Below, piece after piece: positions 22,901-28,700 of a stretch of 64,000 bases of DNA (the first letter of the stretch is position 1; every line of letters begins with the position of its first letter). The stretch is from positions 28,794,815-28,858,814 of the forward strand of contig OX291543.1 in NCBI GenBank assembly GCA_946406115.1. The letters are read 5' to 3'. Under the pieces are notes generated by a model that saw nothing but the letters and a program-made list of their open reading frames with translations, was not told the origin of the DNA and searched no databases. Made by a program: the position numbers and the translations under genes. Source of the DNA: Apoda limacodes (lineage: Eukaryota > Arthropoda > Insecta > Lepidoptera > Limacodidae).

Positions 22901-25135
22901 ACAAGAGTTAAGAAACTGACTGAAAGCGGAACTGAACAAGCAAATTTATTAGAAATTCTCTAATACTTATATCTAAGTGTAAAAACAAGGCAGCAAAAGT
23001 TAATCACAGAAACTCGATTCAATCATTCTGACAAATTATGTAAAAGTTACCTCTGCTGTCTTTTACAAAAAAAAAATAAAAAGAAAAAAAATAAAAAAAT
23101 GGAATTGAAACTATTTTAAGTAAAAAATATAAAAGACATCATTTGAACTTGTAGTTTTATTGAGATATCAAAAAATATAATTTAATCTACATTGTGTTCA
23201 CGTACTTGTATACTCGTTAGGGCCATTTCTTACGATGGGTGGAGCCAAAGATTAGACAAAATGCAACTAGCTTATTATTATGTATCTATAACTAGCTGAC
23301 ACATGAAAATAGTTCTTTCATCGAGGAGGAGCTCTTAGCTCCGTTACCTACATTCTTCAATCGGAAACGACCGGACAAGTCGATGGTTCGGTACTTATCG
23401 TCACCGAACGCAGCAAAGAATAGCATAAATAATTGGGGAGGTTAAGTGCAGATAGTGGACGAGTTGCATTGCCCATGGTACAAAATAACTAGGCACAGAA
23501 GAGCTGCCCACGATAGGAAGGGTTTTATTTCTATTGTTCGAAAGGAAATATTTAAACTTATAAACTCATACTCAAATGTTGGTATTTCATATAAAAAATC
23601 CAAATTTCAGACAATTTCTACAGACCGACGGAAAGCGTGTAGAATTATGGCCTAAGCCTCTTTTTATTCAAGTAGAGGTCAGTGCCCCAACACTCGAAAC
23701 GTAGAACAGCTCAGGCATGCATATTCTTTCATAAACTCACCCAACGTAGAACAGCTCAGGCATGCATATTCTTTCATAAACTCACCCAACGTAGAACAGC
23801 TCAGGCATGCATATTCTTTCATAAACTCACCCAACGTAGAACAGCTCAGGCATGCATATTCTTTCATAAACTCACCCAACGTAGAACAGCTCAGGCATGC
23901 ATATTCTTTCATAAACTCACCCAACGTAGAACAGCTCAGGCATGCATATTCTTTCATAAACTCACCCAAGGTACTGACAAATCCAGCACTCGGGAACCTC
24001 CAGGATAACCTTATTTTCGTCACCCACTAATAAATAGCATAGCTTTTATTACTGCGTTCATGTTAAAGAATAAAGTACCTAACTTATGGACGCTAGTCAG
24101 GCTAGGTGACGGGACATTTGTAGTAGATAAATACGACTGGCAATCATGAACATTTACTTTTCCATTTATCATGTTTATGGTCCGTAAGCTGTTAATTTAA
24201 ATTTTCCTAAATCCTAAATACATTTTATTGGGGCCTTCAGACCAGAATGAAACTAATAAGGCGGTAGGCGTAACCCAGTAAGTAGATTGGCGCTATTTAC
24301 TATATATAATATTTATATAACCTAACCCGCTTACACTGAAAAAAAAGGATATCAAAACTAGTTTAGCTATTCGAAATTTACTTAGTAATAACCAAACTTT
24401 TGTTATAATTGAACAACTGATTCGCTGCACATAATTTATATTTCATCTTCTATTAACGATTTAGTTTAGTAGTCACCAAATTATTTTACCAGTAGATAAA
24501 ATTTGTGTTATTGTTAGCTAATCTTTTTTTCAGTGTAGGGTTGGTGTTACCGACTAAGTTGGACGGTGTAATCAATTGAGTAAGTAGGTTGGTATTACCT
24601 ATGAGTAGATTGTTGCTGCATAATAATATCGGTTGGTAGTATAACTAAAGTAACTTTTTTTAGTTCCCAACAAGCAGATTTGTGTTAAAGACGATGTAGG
24701 TGTTGTATTGTTCTCAGTACCTGCCCAATGAGCTTATTATCAATAAGATATTTCTGATCAATTAAGTTTTTATGCTAAACGTTAATAAAACCGAATAAAA
24801 AAAAAACTCTCCCATAACTAATCTTAATCACCGTGTGCTGTAAGTGACAACTATAGAAGAATACAATGAAAATTCTCTAATACAGATTCATCGCGAACAG
24901 TATGATGCTGTCAGGCGTCGGAATAAAGAAGAATCTCGGACTCCCAAAGGTTACAAGACGAGAGATATTGTGCTTGGATAGAGCGCTGTATGACCTTGGC
25001 GAAAAGTTAAGTCTTACGCATAATTGGTTCAAGAGAACAGCTCCCCCGCCAAGCAGATTTGACACTCAGCAGCTACAACATTTCAACCCAAAAGCGCACC
25101 GTCAATTTTATGATTGTGCTTATGCTAATGTATAA
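1687..25135 (+). CDS. Malate dehydrogenase-like protein, probable pseudoenzyme (whole gene)
   Basis: Seven exons join in phase to a 483-residue protein (exons at 1687, 2568, 6112, 11897, 19165, 19646 and one of three alternative last exons). Residues 126-483 follow mitochondrial malate dehydrogenase in order: VSVLGAETTLG (NAD-binding loop), LRLYE, HINT, NVPLIAE, YDPRKLLG, GGTEGES, VPLFSKAVD, and a C-terminal GIKKNLG. Normal MDH converts malate to oxaloacetate with NAD. Here the middle Gly of the dinucleotide motif is lost, both Arg of the RKPGMTR loop are Val215 and Leu221, the catalytic Asp is Pro284 and the catalytic His is Thr311, so catalysis is unlikely. Residues 1-125 are extra: a basic, acid-poor start suggests mitochondrial import, and a Lys-rich linker follows. 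Diverged MDH paralogues are known in insect testis and sperm; testis use here is inference. Confidence 0.88.
1940..2567 (+). other. Intron 1 of the MDH-like gene
   Basis: This 628-bp intron runs from GTAAGA to TTGAAAATCTTCAG. It is mostly occupied by a small inverted-repeat element at 2189-2502. The short ORF at 2348 lies inside that element and is not a gene. Confidence 0.7.
2189..2502. mobile_element. Short inverted-repeat element (MITE-like)
   Basis: The left end reads caccctgtcattttggcg and the right end, reversed, reads caccctgtaatttttgcg, followed by taaaaat on both. That gives imperfect terminal inverted repeats of about 25 bp around 314 bp with no coding capacity. The family is unknown. 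Confidence 0.55.
2568..2772 (+). CDS. MDH-like exon 2: Lys-rich linker and NAD-binding loop
   Basis: The acceptor is TCTTCAG|CA and the donor AA|GTAAGT (phase 2). It codes residues 85-152. It opens with a Cys/Lys-rich linker (DKRKKKKKSLPAPSKKK) not found in normal MDH, then VQVSVLGAETTLGQNIALLLKRNP split across the classic VSVLGAAGGIGQ region. The first and third glycines of GxxGxxG remain and the middle one is Thr. The hydrophobic LLLK helix that follows is well kept, so the Rossmann fold is probably retained. Confidence 0.9.
2884..3185 (+). repeat. Lepidopteran SINE-like repeat, copy 1
   Basis: Shares with 39352-39682 the order: cactacaggggcgcaggct-like head with 'ttcttgagaagaaggaggctaaggc', then 'cacggaggagct', 'aaatttgcaa', 'aggcggt', and an end around 'gcgactgggcca'. 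Both copies have the same orientation. No protein is encoded. SINE status is inferred from size and dispersion. Confidence 0.55.
4511..4935 (+). repeat. Interspersed 'gggttccgtac' repeat, nearly complete copy
   Basis: Begins gggttccgtacccaaaggg, runs through a (gtccgtct)-rich block and 'catacaacaaacgtgattt', and ends ggtacggaaccc...cgcacttggccg. The start and the near-end block are inverted repeats of each other (gggttccgtacc / ggtacggaaccc). A second good copy is at 41681-41948, and broken copies occur near 8638, 17913, 28195 and 49230-49600. I recognise this as a repeat common in lepidopteran genomes but cannot assign its class. Confidence 0.7.
6112..6259 (+). CDS. MDH-like exon 3: second strand of the Rossmann fold
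   Basis: The acceptor is CTTATTTTCAG and the donor CAG|GTGTGG (phase 0). It codes residues 153-202 (K split across the junction, then LRLYEASDCPKSPCNRDL...). LRLYE matches the LRLYD segment whose acidic residue holds the NAD ribose in MDH; Asp is replaced by Glu here. DLKHINT matches DLSHINT. The exon is unusually rich in cysteine (six Cys in 50 residues), which is atypical for MDH. Confidence 0.9.
7321..7760. repeat. Composite repeat: element nested in another repeat
   Basis: The outer sequence (aaaaggaaagatttgtat... continuing at 7700 as gatttgtatgtttgtaacgaataaac...) is interrupted near 7358. The word tttgtatgtttg stands on both sides of the insert, like a target-site duplication. The insert starts cttgcttgccagccttcat and carries the perfect inverted repeat at 7481-7662. 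Confidence 0.5.
7481..7662. repeat. Perfect 77-bp inverted repeat with 28-bp spacer
   Basis: Arms 7481-7557 and 7586-7662 are exact reverse complements by eye over all 77 bases; the match stops at once on the outer side. The spacer 7558-7585 is A/T-rich. Arm sequence includes cggtgaaggaaaacatcgtg, a phrase common in lepidopteran repeats. RNA from this site would fold into a long perfect hairpin. Confidence 0.9.
10017..10270 (+). repeat. Diverged direct duplication of about 90 bp
   Basis: Two blocks about 170 bp apart share catt-aac, aca(a)atttattggg-actcatgcactgactaatgt and cta-agaaacaaata words (10020-10105 and 10188-10265). Several substitutions separate them. No coding content. Confidence 0.5.
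11897..12082 (+). CDS. MDH-like exon 4: degenerate active-site loop
   Basis: The acceptor is TTTGTCCAG|AAC and the donor GAG|GTAATT, both phase 0. It codes residues 203-264. It starts NTDIVLMLDND and aligns without a gap to the MDH segment [21 protein letters not shown]. The two Arg that bind malate or oxaloacetate (in RKPG and MTR) are Val215 and Leu221, and the PAGVP motif is gone. It ends SPIECNVPLIAE, matching NPVNSTVPIAAE; the Asn of NPVN is Ser. Length is conserved, so the loop has changed by substitution, not deletion. Confidence 0.9.
12884..13265 (+). repeat. Diverged tandem array, about 110-119 bp x 3-4
   Basis: The word a-aacgtcattgattcg or a variant recurs at about 12884, 13003, 13112 and 13230, each followed by aaaacttttgaa/aga, 'attgtgacacatg', 'gtaaccat(g/a)gtaat' and a cgcat-gcgttat segment. 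Copies are diverged, so the array is old. The ORF at 13140 is inside it and is not a gene. Confidence 0.6.
13739..14117 (+). repeat. Minisatellite, 12 x 31 bp
   Basis: The unit begins ctttcaagtttgtttagttt and is 31 bp long. Unit starts at 13739 and 13770 and the last boundary at 14111 give exactly 12 copies plus ctttcaa. The copies look identical, so expansion is recent. It lies inside the hAT relic, just inside its left end. Confidence 0.95.
14304..14325. repeat. (AT)n microsatellite
   Basis: About eleven uninterrupted AT dinucleotides. Confidence 0.8.
14440..14646 (-). pseudogene. BED zinc-finger fragment of a hAT transposase
   Basis: A 68-residue ORF starts MWLDPKVNSEFVDWHDEDP and then shows CRMCCIKINLSDMG and LLHADGLKHIKN. 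The spacing C-x2-C, about 20 residues, H-x4-H and the leading tryptophans match BED fingers. The ORF ends in AT-rich sequence with no transposase core after it, so this is a remnant. It could be the start of a once longer transposase or a captured fragment in a non-autonomous element. Confidence 0.6.
15600..17510 (+). mobile_element. Decayed CR1/Jockey-like LINE, 5'-truncated
   Basis: Reading across frames gives a non-LTR reverse transcriptase: linker KRKLNAASRFSKKATARAKF, then the RT palm (VHPVPKKGDRSDPSNYRPI at about 16090, QYGFRHGRSTGD at about 16232, AFDRVWHRGLLSKLPSYGVP at about 16340 in another frame, GVSQGSVLFPTLFLLHINDM at about 16483, CYADDSTVDAYYTG at about 16573) and a C-terminal region ending FLKGRQRASDAPGVASVHRLR. 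The YADD catalytic motif is present, but frameshifts near 15730, 16330 and 16440 and a stop near 16747 break it. It ends gcttgtttgccaacttagtaatat plus an A run. The 3' tail is shared with four other plus-strand fragments in the window. Confidence 0.85.
17913..18200 (+). repeat. Partial 'gggttccgtac' family repeat, second subtype
   Basis: Starts agggttccgtacctgg, has a (gtct)n block and 'ttttgtcgcatattttggc'. The same middle section recurs at 49230-49610, which also keeps the end gtacggaaccctcggtgcgc. No coding content. Confidence 0.55.
19165..19365 (+). CDS. MDH-like exon 5: catalytic region with His and Asp lost
   Basis: The acceptor is TTATAACATAG|ATC and the donor CAG|GTAGTC, both phase 0. 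It codes residues 265-331. ILKQSGWYDPRKLLG aligns with VFKKAGVYDPRKLFG of MDH. Next, LAVPEMRASTLAA replaces TTLDVVRANTFVA: the Arg is kept but the catalytic Asp is Pro284. CVGGTEGESLVPLFSKA replaces IGGHAGKTIIPLISQ: the catalytic His is Thr311. The fold signature is strong while both halves of the catalytic dyad are gone. Codon use is GC-richer than the flanks. Confidence 0.92.
19646..19854 (+). CDS. MDH-like exon 6
   Basis: The acceptor is TTAAATTTTAG|GAC and the donor GCCAG|GTGATA (phase 2, leaving AG of an Arg codon). It codes residues 332-400 plus two bases. NAPKIMAQTGENSCSAKLSE aligns with [20 protein letters not shown] of MDH and AHAIAGLVGKAAQALLC with the AYAGARFVFSLVDAM helix. The Gly-Ala-Gly-Ser active-site segment is only partly kept. 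The AG left at the 3' edge is completed by A from any of the three following last exons. Confidence 0.92.
19855..21555 (+). other. Intron 6 of the MDH-like gene (to the first alternative last exon)
   Basis: A 1.7-kb AT-rich intron. Around 21020-21190 the words tttagtagttagt and atataccmgatta recur three times (at about 21024, 21095 and 21163), a short degenerate tandem repeat; related words occur near 20320-20400. No exon was seen. Confidence 0.5.
21556..21805 (+). CDS. MDH-like alternative last exon 7A
   Basis: The acceptor is CTCTAATGCAG|A; the A completes Arg401, then 82 codons to TAA at 21803. The start FIANSVKLTGVGIKKNLG matches the MDH C-terminal block FFSTPLLLGKKGIEKNLG; next come CLDKALYDLSQKMSLTYDWF and a Ser-rich run, ending FYDCAYANA. 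An AATAAA follows at 21985. Exon 7C is about 63% identical (52 of 82 residues by my count), and about 45 bp of upstream intron is also alike (atagaagaatacaat-aaaa), showing that 7A and 7C arose by segment duplication. 7A fits the upstream exons at least as well as the others do. Confidence 0.9.
21985..21990 (+). terminator. Poly(A) signal AATAAA after exon 7A
   Basis: A canonical hexamer 180 bp past the 7A stop codon, in the expected place for this transcript form. AT-rich context makes chance hexamers common. Confidence 0.4.
22440..22600 (+). repeat. Dispersed repeat with 'ggtcgctagtgtcgt'
   Basis: Contains caacaaacttttctgac, ggtcgctagtgtcgtta and caatttcagtctggcgac. Related copies occur at 42140-42240 (opposite strand) and 55320-55390. 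It borders exon 7B on its 5' side. Class unknown. Confidence 0.5.
22621..22879 (+). CDS. MDH-like alternative last exon 7B (most diverged copy)
   Basis: The acceptor is excellent (TTTTTTTTTTCTCGTTCAG|A) and has the same phase as 7A and 7C: A completes Arg, then 85 codons to TAG at 22877. The start YLAIDVILGRKGISKKLDFP aligns with FIANSVKLTGVGIKKNLGIP of 7A, followed by a shared E..-LD-AL pattern and WF; the tail ends HDCTSSAI where 7A ends YDCAYANA. Identity to 7A is roughly one third over the first 48 residues. LGRKGISKKL is in fact closer to the LGKKGIEKNL of true MDH than 7A is. An AATAAA follows at 23075. An open frame with an intact acceptor argues for use, but expression is unproven. 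Confidence 0.72.
23075..23080 (+). terminator. Possible poly(A) signal after exon 7B
   Basis: An AATAAA hexamer about 195 bp past the 7B stop, within an A-rich run. Weak on its own. Confidence 0.3.
23700..23969 (+). repeat. Tandem array, 6 x 45 bp, between exons 7B and 7C
   Basis: The unit begins cgtagaacagctcaggcatg; starts at 23700 and 23745, end at 23969, giving six copies that look identical. As 45 is a multiple of 3, every frame without a stop stays open on both strands, which explains the overlapping ORFs here. Not a gene. Confidence 0.95.
24332..24537. mobile_element. Short inverted-repeat element with TA ends
   Basis: The ends read tacactgaaaaaaa and tttttttcagtgta, about 14-15 bp inverted, around 206 bp of AT-rich DNA. 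TA at both ends suggests a Tc1/mariner-type non-autonomous element. Confidence 0.6.
24886..25135 (+). CDS. MDH-like alternative last exon 7C
   Basis: The acceptor is CTCTAATACAG|A with the same phase as 7A; 82 codons run to TAA at 25133. It begins FIANSMMLSGVGIKKNLGLP, has CLDRALYDLGEKLSLTHNWF, replaces the Ser-run of 7A by Ala-Pro-Pro-Pro, and ends QFYDCAYANV. No stop or frameshift is present and most differences from 7A are conservative, which points to selection. Upstream intron sequence (gtgtgctgtaagtgacaa, atagaagaatacaatgaaaa) is shared with 7A. Exon 7C could be spliced to exon 6 in place of 7A or 7B. A candidate AATAAA is at 25501. Confidence 0.85.
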
Positions 25136-25713
25136 AACCAAAATAATAGTCTTTTGTAAAAATTGAAAATAGTTCTGTGCCGTAGTTTGCTTGTGTGACT
25201 AAAAAAAAAGTAAGTACTTATATAAGAAAAGATAGTTTCATTTCAGTTTTTTGGTATTCTAGTACAGAATCACGGGGTTTTACAGAAACCAAAAAAAATA
25301 ATTTTTAAAGATGACAAAACGAATTGCTGCCACTGCAGGTTCAATATTTCTAAAAAGCTTATCAGTTCGATTCCGGGAGACGGCGAATCGATAAAACAAT
25401 TTGGTCTATAGTAGCCCTCAACATATTCCATATCCATACGAGTAGGTCCCACCCCATCTCTCTGAAAATATACCCCAGTTCTTAAAAAGAGTAGTTTTAA
25501 AATAAAAAAGAAATGAATATAAAAATATATTTAAATAATTAATTTTTAAGTGAAATCCTATTAAAAAAATGTTTGTATATCCTCACGGATTTTGTCTCCG
25601 GAAGGCGGTAACCAGCGGCTGGATACATCGTACACACCCTCATCATAATACTTCTAGTCAAATCTTAATATCACAAATATAAATAAGTATCTGGCTTGAT
25701 ATTCGCTTGTCTA
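25136..25713. other. Tail-to-tail gap between the MDH-like gene and the lipase gene
   Basis: 578 bp between the 7C stop and the lipase stop; both 3' untranslated regions must lie here. AATAAA at 25501 on the plus strand is a candidate signal for 7C. No clear hexamer for the lipase was picked out. The minus-strand ORF at 25270-25452 is in this 3' region and has no family features. Confidence 0.45.
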
Positions 25714-25777
25714 CTAAGGTCCATTTCTCGCGAATGGTGGAACACTGTTTGTCTCCAAATACATCTTCCCGGAAATC
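25714..25777 (-). CDS. Lipase last exon
   Basis: The acceptor is TTGCTATACAG|G. After completing a Pro codon it reads ISGKMYLETNSVPPFARNGP and stops (TAG at 25714-25716). MYLETN and PFARNGP match the final strand and tail of insect neutral lipases (yyL-TN...PYA-G). Only 64 bp, so it is invisible in an ORF scan; phase and homology identify it. Confidence 0.88.
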
Positions 25778-28700
25778 CTGTATAGCAAAATTACAGAAAT
25801 TAGGTTCAGAAATTTAAATAAGAAATCCCCTACATAGACGACAATCTGAAAATAAATAAATTCGCTCAAGCAAGACCATAATCAAGACACTGGCAAATTC
25901 AGACACATCCCGGTCTATCCTCAAGGTAGGTTACCTTATCTATTCTTAATCTACGCATTGAGGCACTATATTATATGCGACAGCGCACATATCAGGTTTG
26001 ATCCACAGGTAACTTTTCTCTCTCTAGATCGTCAAAGAAAGTTGAACCACCATATGCAGACTCTTAAAGAAGCTTAGACTGCTTATTAAAAAATATTACT
26101 TTTAGTTAGCATCAATAAAAAAAAACTGGCCGAATGCGTGTGACATATGGACGGATGGACATAACGAAACTACTTAATATTAGGGTACTTTCAATGTTTT
26201 TGCCGTTCATAACGGAATCCTAAAAAACGTAGTGAATTGAATAGTGTTTCATATTATCCCCACACGATATATAATCTATATTTATTAAGAATTTCGATAC
26301 TTTTGTGTCTAGGGACTTAAAATTTCGCAAACGGGATCCAGTTATAATTTAGGCGAGCACTTAAAAAGGATTTTACAAATTCATCCCCTAAGGCAAAAGG
26401 AGGATTGAAAGTGTCAATAGGAATCCGTCATTTTTGAAGCTAAATGCTCATATTAACTTAATATTAATTTTTAAGCCTTTGGATTAAAAATAAAGAATAG
26501 TGTATTTTATGGAAACATTCCCTAGTTAAATAGGGAATGAAAATTTGTATGACAATTCCTATAGGTTTGTAGCTAAAACCATACACATTTAAAAGTTTTC
26601 TTTTTCCAAGGTCCACGCGGACAAAGTAGCGGGAAAATGCTAATTAAAATAAAATAAACTGCCGTTTATGGTTACTTGAGCAGCATGTGTGCATTACTGT
26701 ACACGTGTATATATGTCGCAGGCAAATCTTATAATCCGCCGTTTCATAATATGCCTAGGCAGATCGTAAAGTATGGAATAGAAATTATCATATAACTGAA
26801 CAGATTATGATATGAAGCTTGGCTGGAATGCTCCGCTCGCTCTGCATCTACGTTTACAAAAGAGAAACTGAACCTAACCTAACATAAATGACTTATACAG
26901 TGCGATTTCTGTTCCTTTCGTTTCCATACTTTACGACTTGCCTAGGCATATTGTGAAACGGCGGATTATACGATTTGCCTGCAACATATATACATATATA
27001 TATAAATATAAATACGAGTAAACGTCACGTACAAACGATTCGGTCAAGTTACTGTGCTAAATTTACCACCACATTTCTATATCAGAAATTGTGTGAGAGA
27101 CATTACTTACAAAACTGGAAGTGCATATTTTAACATTTTACTTTAAAAAGCGACGAAACATTTAGTTCAATATTCTGTCTTTTCTTCTGTTTACTTAACC
27201 ATATTTCCCATATGTAGCATACTTGTCTGGGTTTTTTTACTTTTATTTTGTATTTTTATTGTTAATTGAAAAAAAGGCTTTTTATCTGAACGCTTTGTAC
27301 AGCTATACAATAAAGGAACCAAATTAATTATAAATTAGGTGGGTCTTATTTTCCAGCAGTAGATACTTTAGACTTACAAAAAAACGTCTGAAAAAAATAT
27401 ACAATGACTATTTACCAAAAGAAACATTGAAATAGTTGGTTACTCACGGTGGTTGAGCTCCAAAGCCTAAATAACCGTCAACATGGAACTGACAGGTTCG
27501 CGTTGCTGATTTCCAGTCGCTACACAAGGTGGCTGGGAAACCGGTAGGGTTCCCAACAGACTCCGCGTACAAACGCCAGGCTCGGTTATGACTACAGGCA
27601 TCTGTAAAAATAATATTTTACTTTTTTTTATTTTATACTTTTTAGTGATAATTTAATTGGATTTTTATAGTTTATTGCCCAAGTTTCATTAGTTGAGTGA
27701 TGAGAACTTGGAGAACGATATTATCTTCAATATAAATTAGTAATTAAATTTTCACTTAATTTTTCACGTTCCACCCTAATGTCTACCTTCAGGTGCACTT
27801 CCTGCATATGCCAAGAGGTGATAACATCAAAATGAACATCAAATACTTTTCTTGCAGTCGTACGTGGATATAAAAAAAATTATATTCATTTTGAAAAAAT
27901 ATTTTTTACTTTTTAGTACAATTTTTGGTTAGTTTAAATTTTTATATGAATCTAATGTTTTAAGAAAAGCCAGATTTAAAAAAAATCTTTTTTTACTTTT
28001 TTTTATTTTTTTATTGTAACTGATATGCATAACAGAAGAAACTTTTTTACTCTAGAGATATTTTTACTAAATTGCAAAGTAAAATTTGAGTATTTAAACA
28101 ATACTAATAGTACTAGTTACTCGCTTACTACCTCACTTGTCTAATTAGTGCATATGCCCATAAAATTATTAACTGTTATGATTATTTCTTTATAGGGTTC
28201 CGTATCCGGAGGGTCCAAACGGATATTGCTGTCACTTACGTGTCCGTCTGTCCGTCCGTCGTCTGTGTCCCAAGTTTTGCAGCCATACGATTGGAGCTAC
28301 AGTCTTTAAATTTTCACAGTTTAGGCATCTTGTTGACTCAAACCCATACAAATCGTCAAAATGTACTTTTAAATGTTTTAAGAGGGCCTTCCATACAGGT
28401 AAAAGGGGATACAAAAAAAATTTACCTACTCCAGTGGGGTATCATTTTTTAGAACTCTTTGAATAGATAAGTACTGCATCTATAATTAACATGAAACCTG
28501 ACCACGTGAAATCTATTCAATGAAGTGTGCAAAAAACAAAAAACCGGCATTCATTTGCATTGCATTTTTTCCCTTGCACCCCCTTTTAGTTACTCTGACC
28601 ATTTTTTTGCACACTCTTCATTGAAAAGACTTTACGCGGCCAGGTTTCATGTTAACTCGCTCGAGTAGTATGTATATTTGTTTCAAAAAATATTGGAAAA

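Noticed and set aside
23446..23655. ORF between exons 7B and 7C, tested as a fourth alternative last exon
   Set aside because: No GxKGIxKxL or LD-AL pattern and no acceptor with the right phase.
23679..24023. 114- and 108-residue ORFs on opposite strands
   Set aside because: Both are products of the 6 x 45 bp array; a repeat length divisible by three keeps frames open on both strands.
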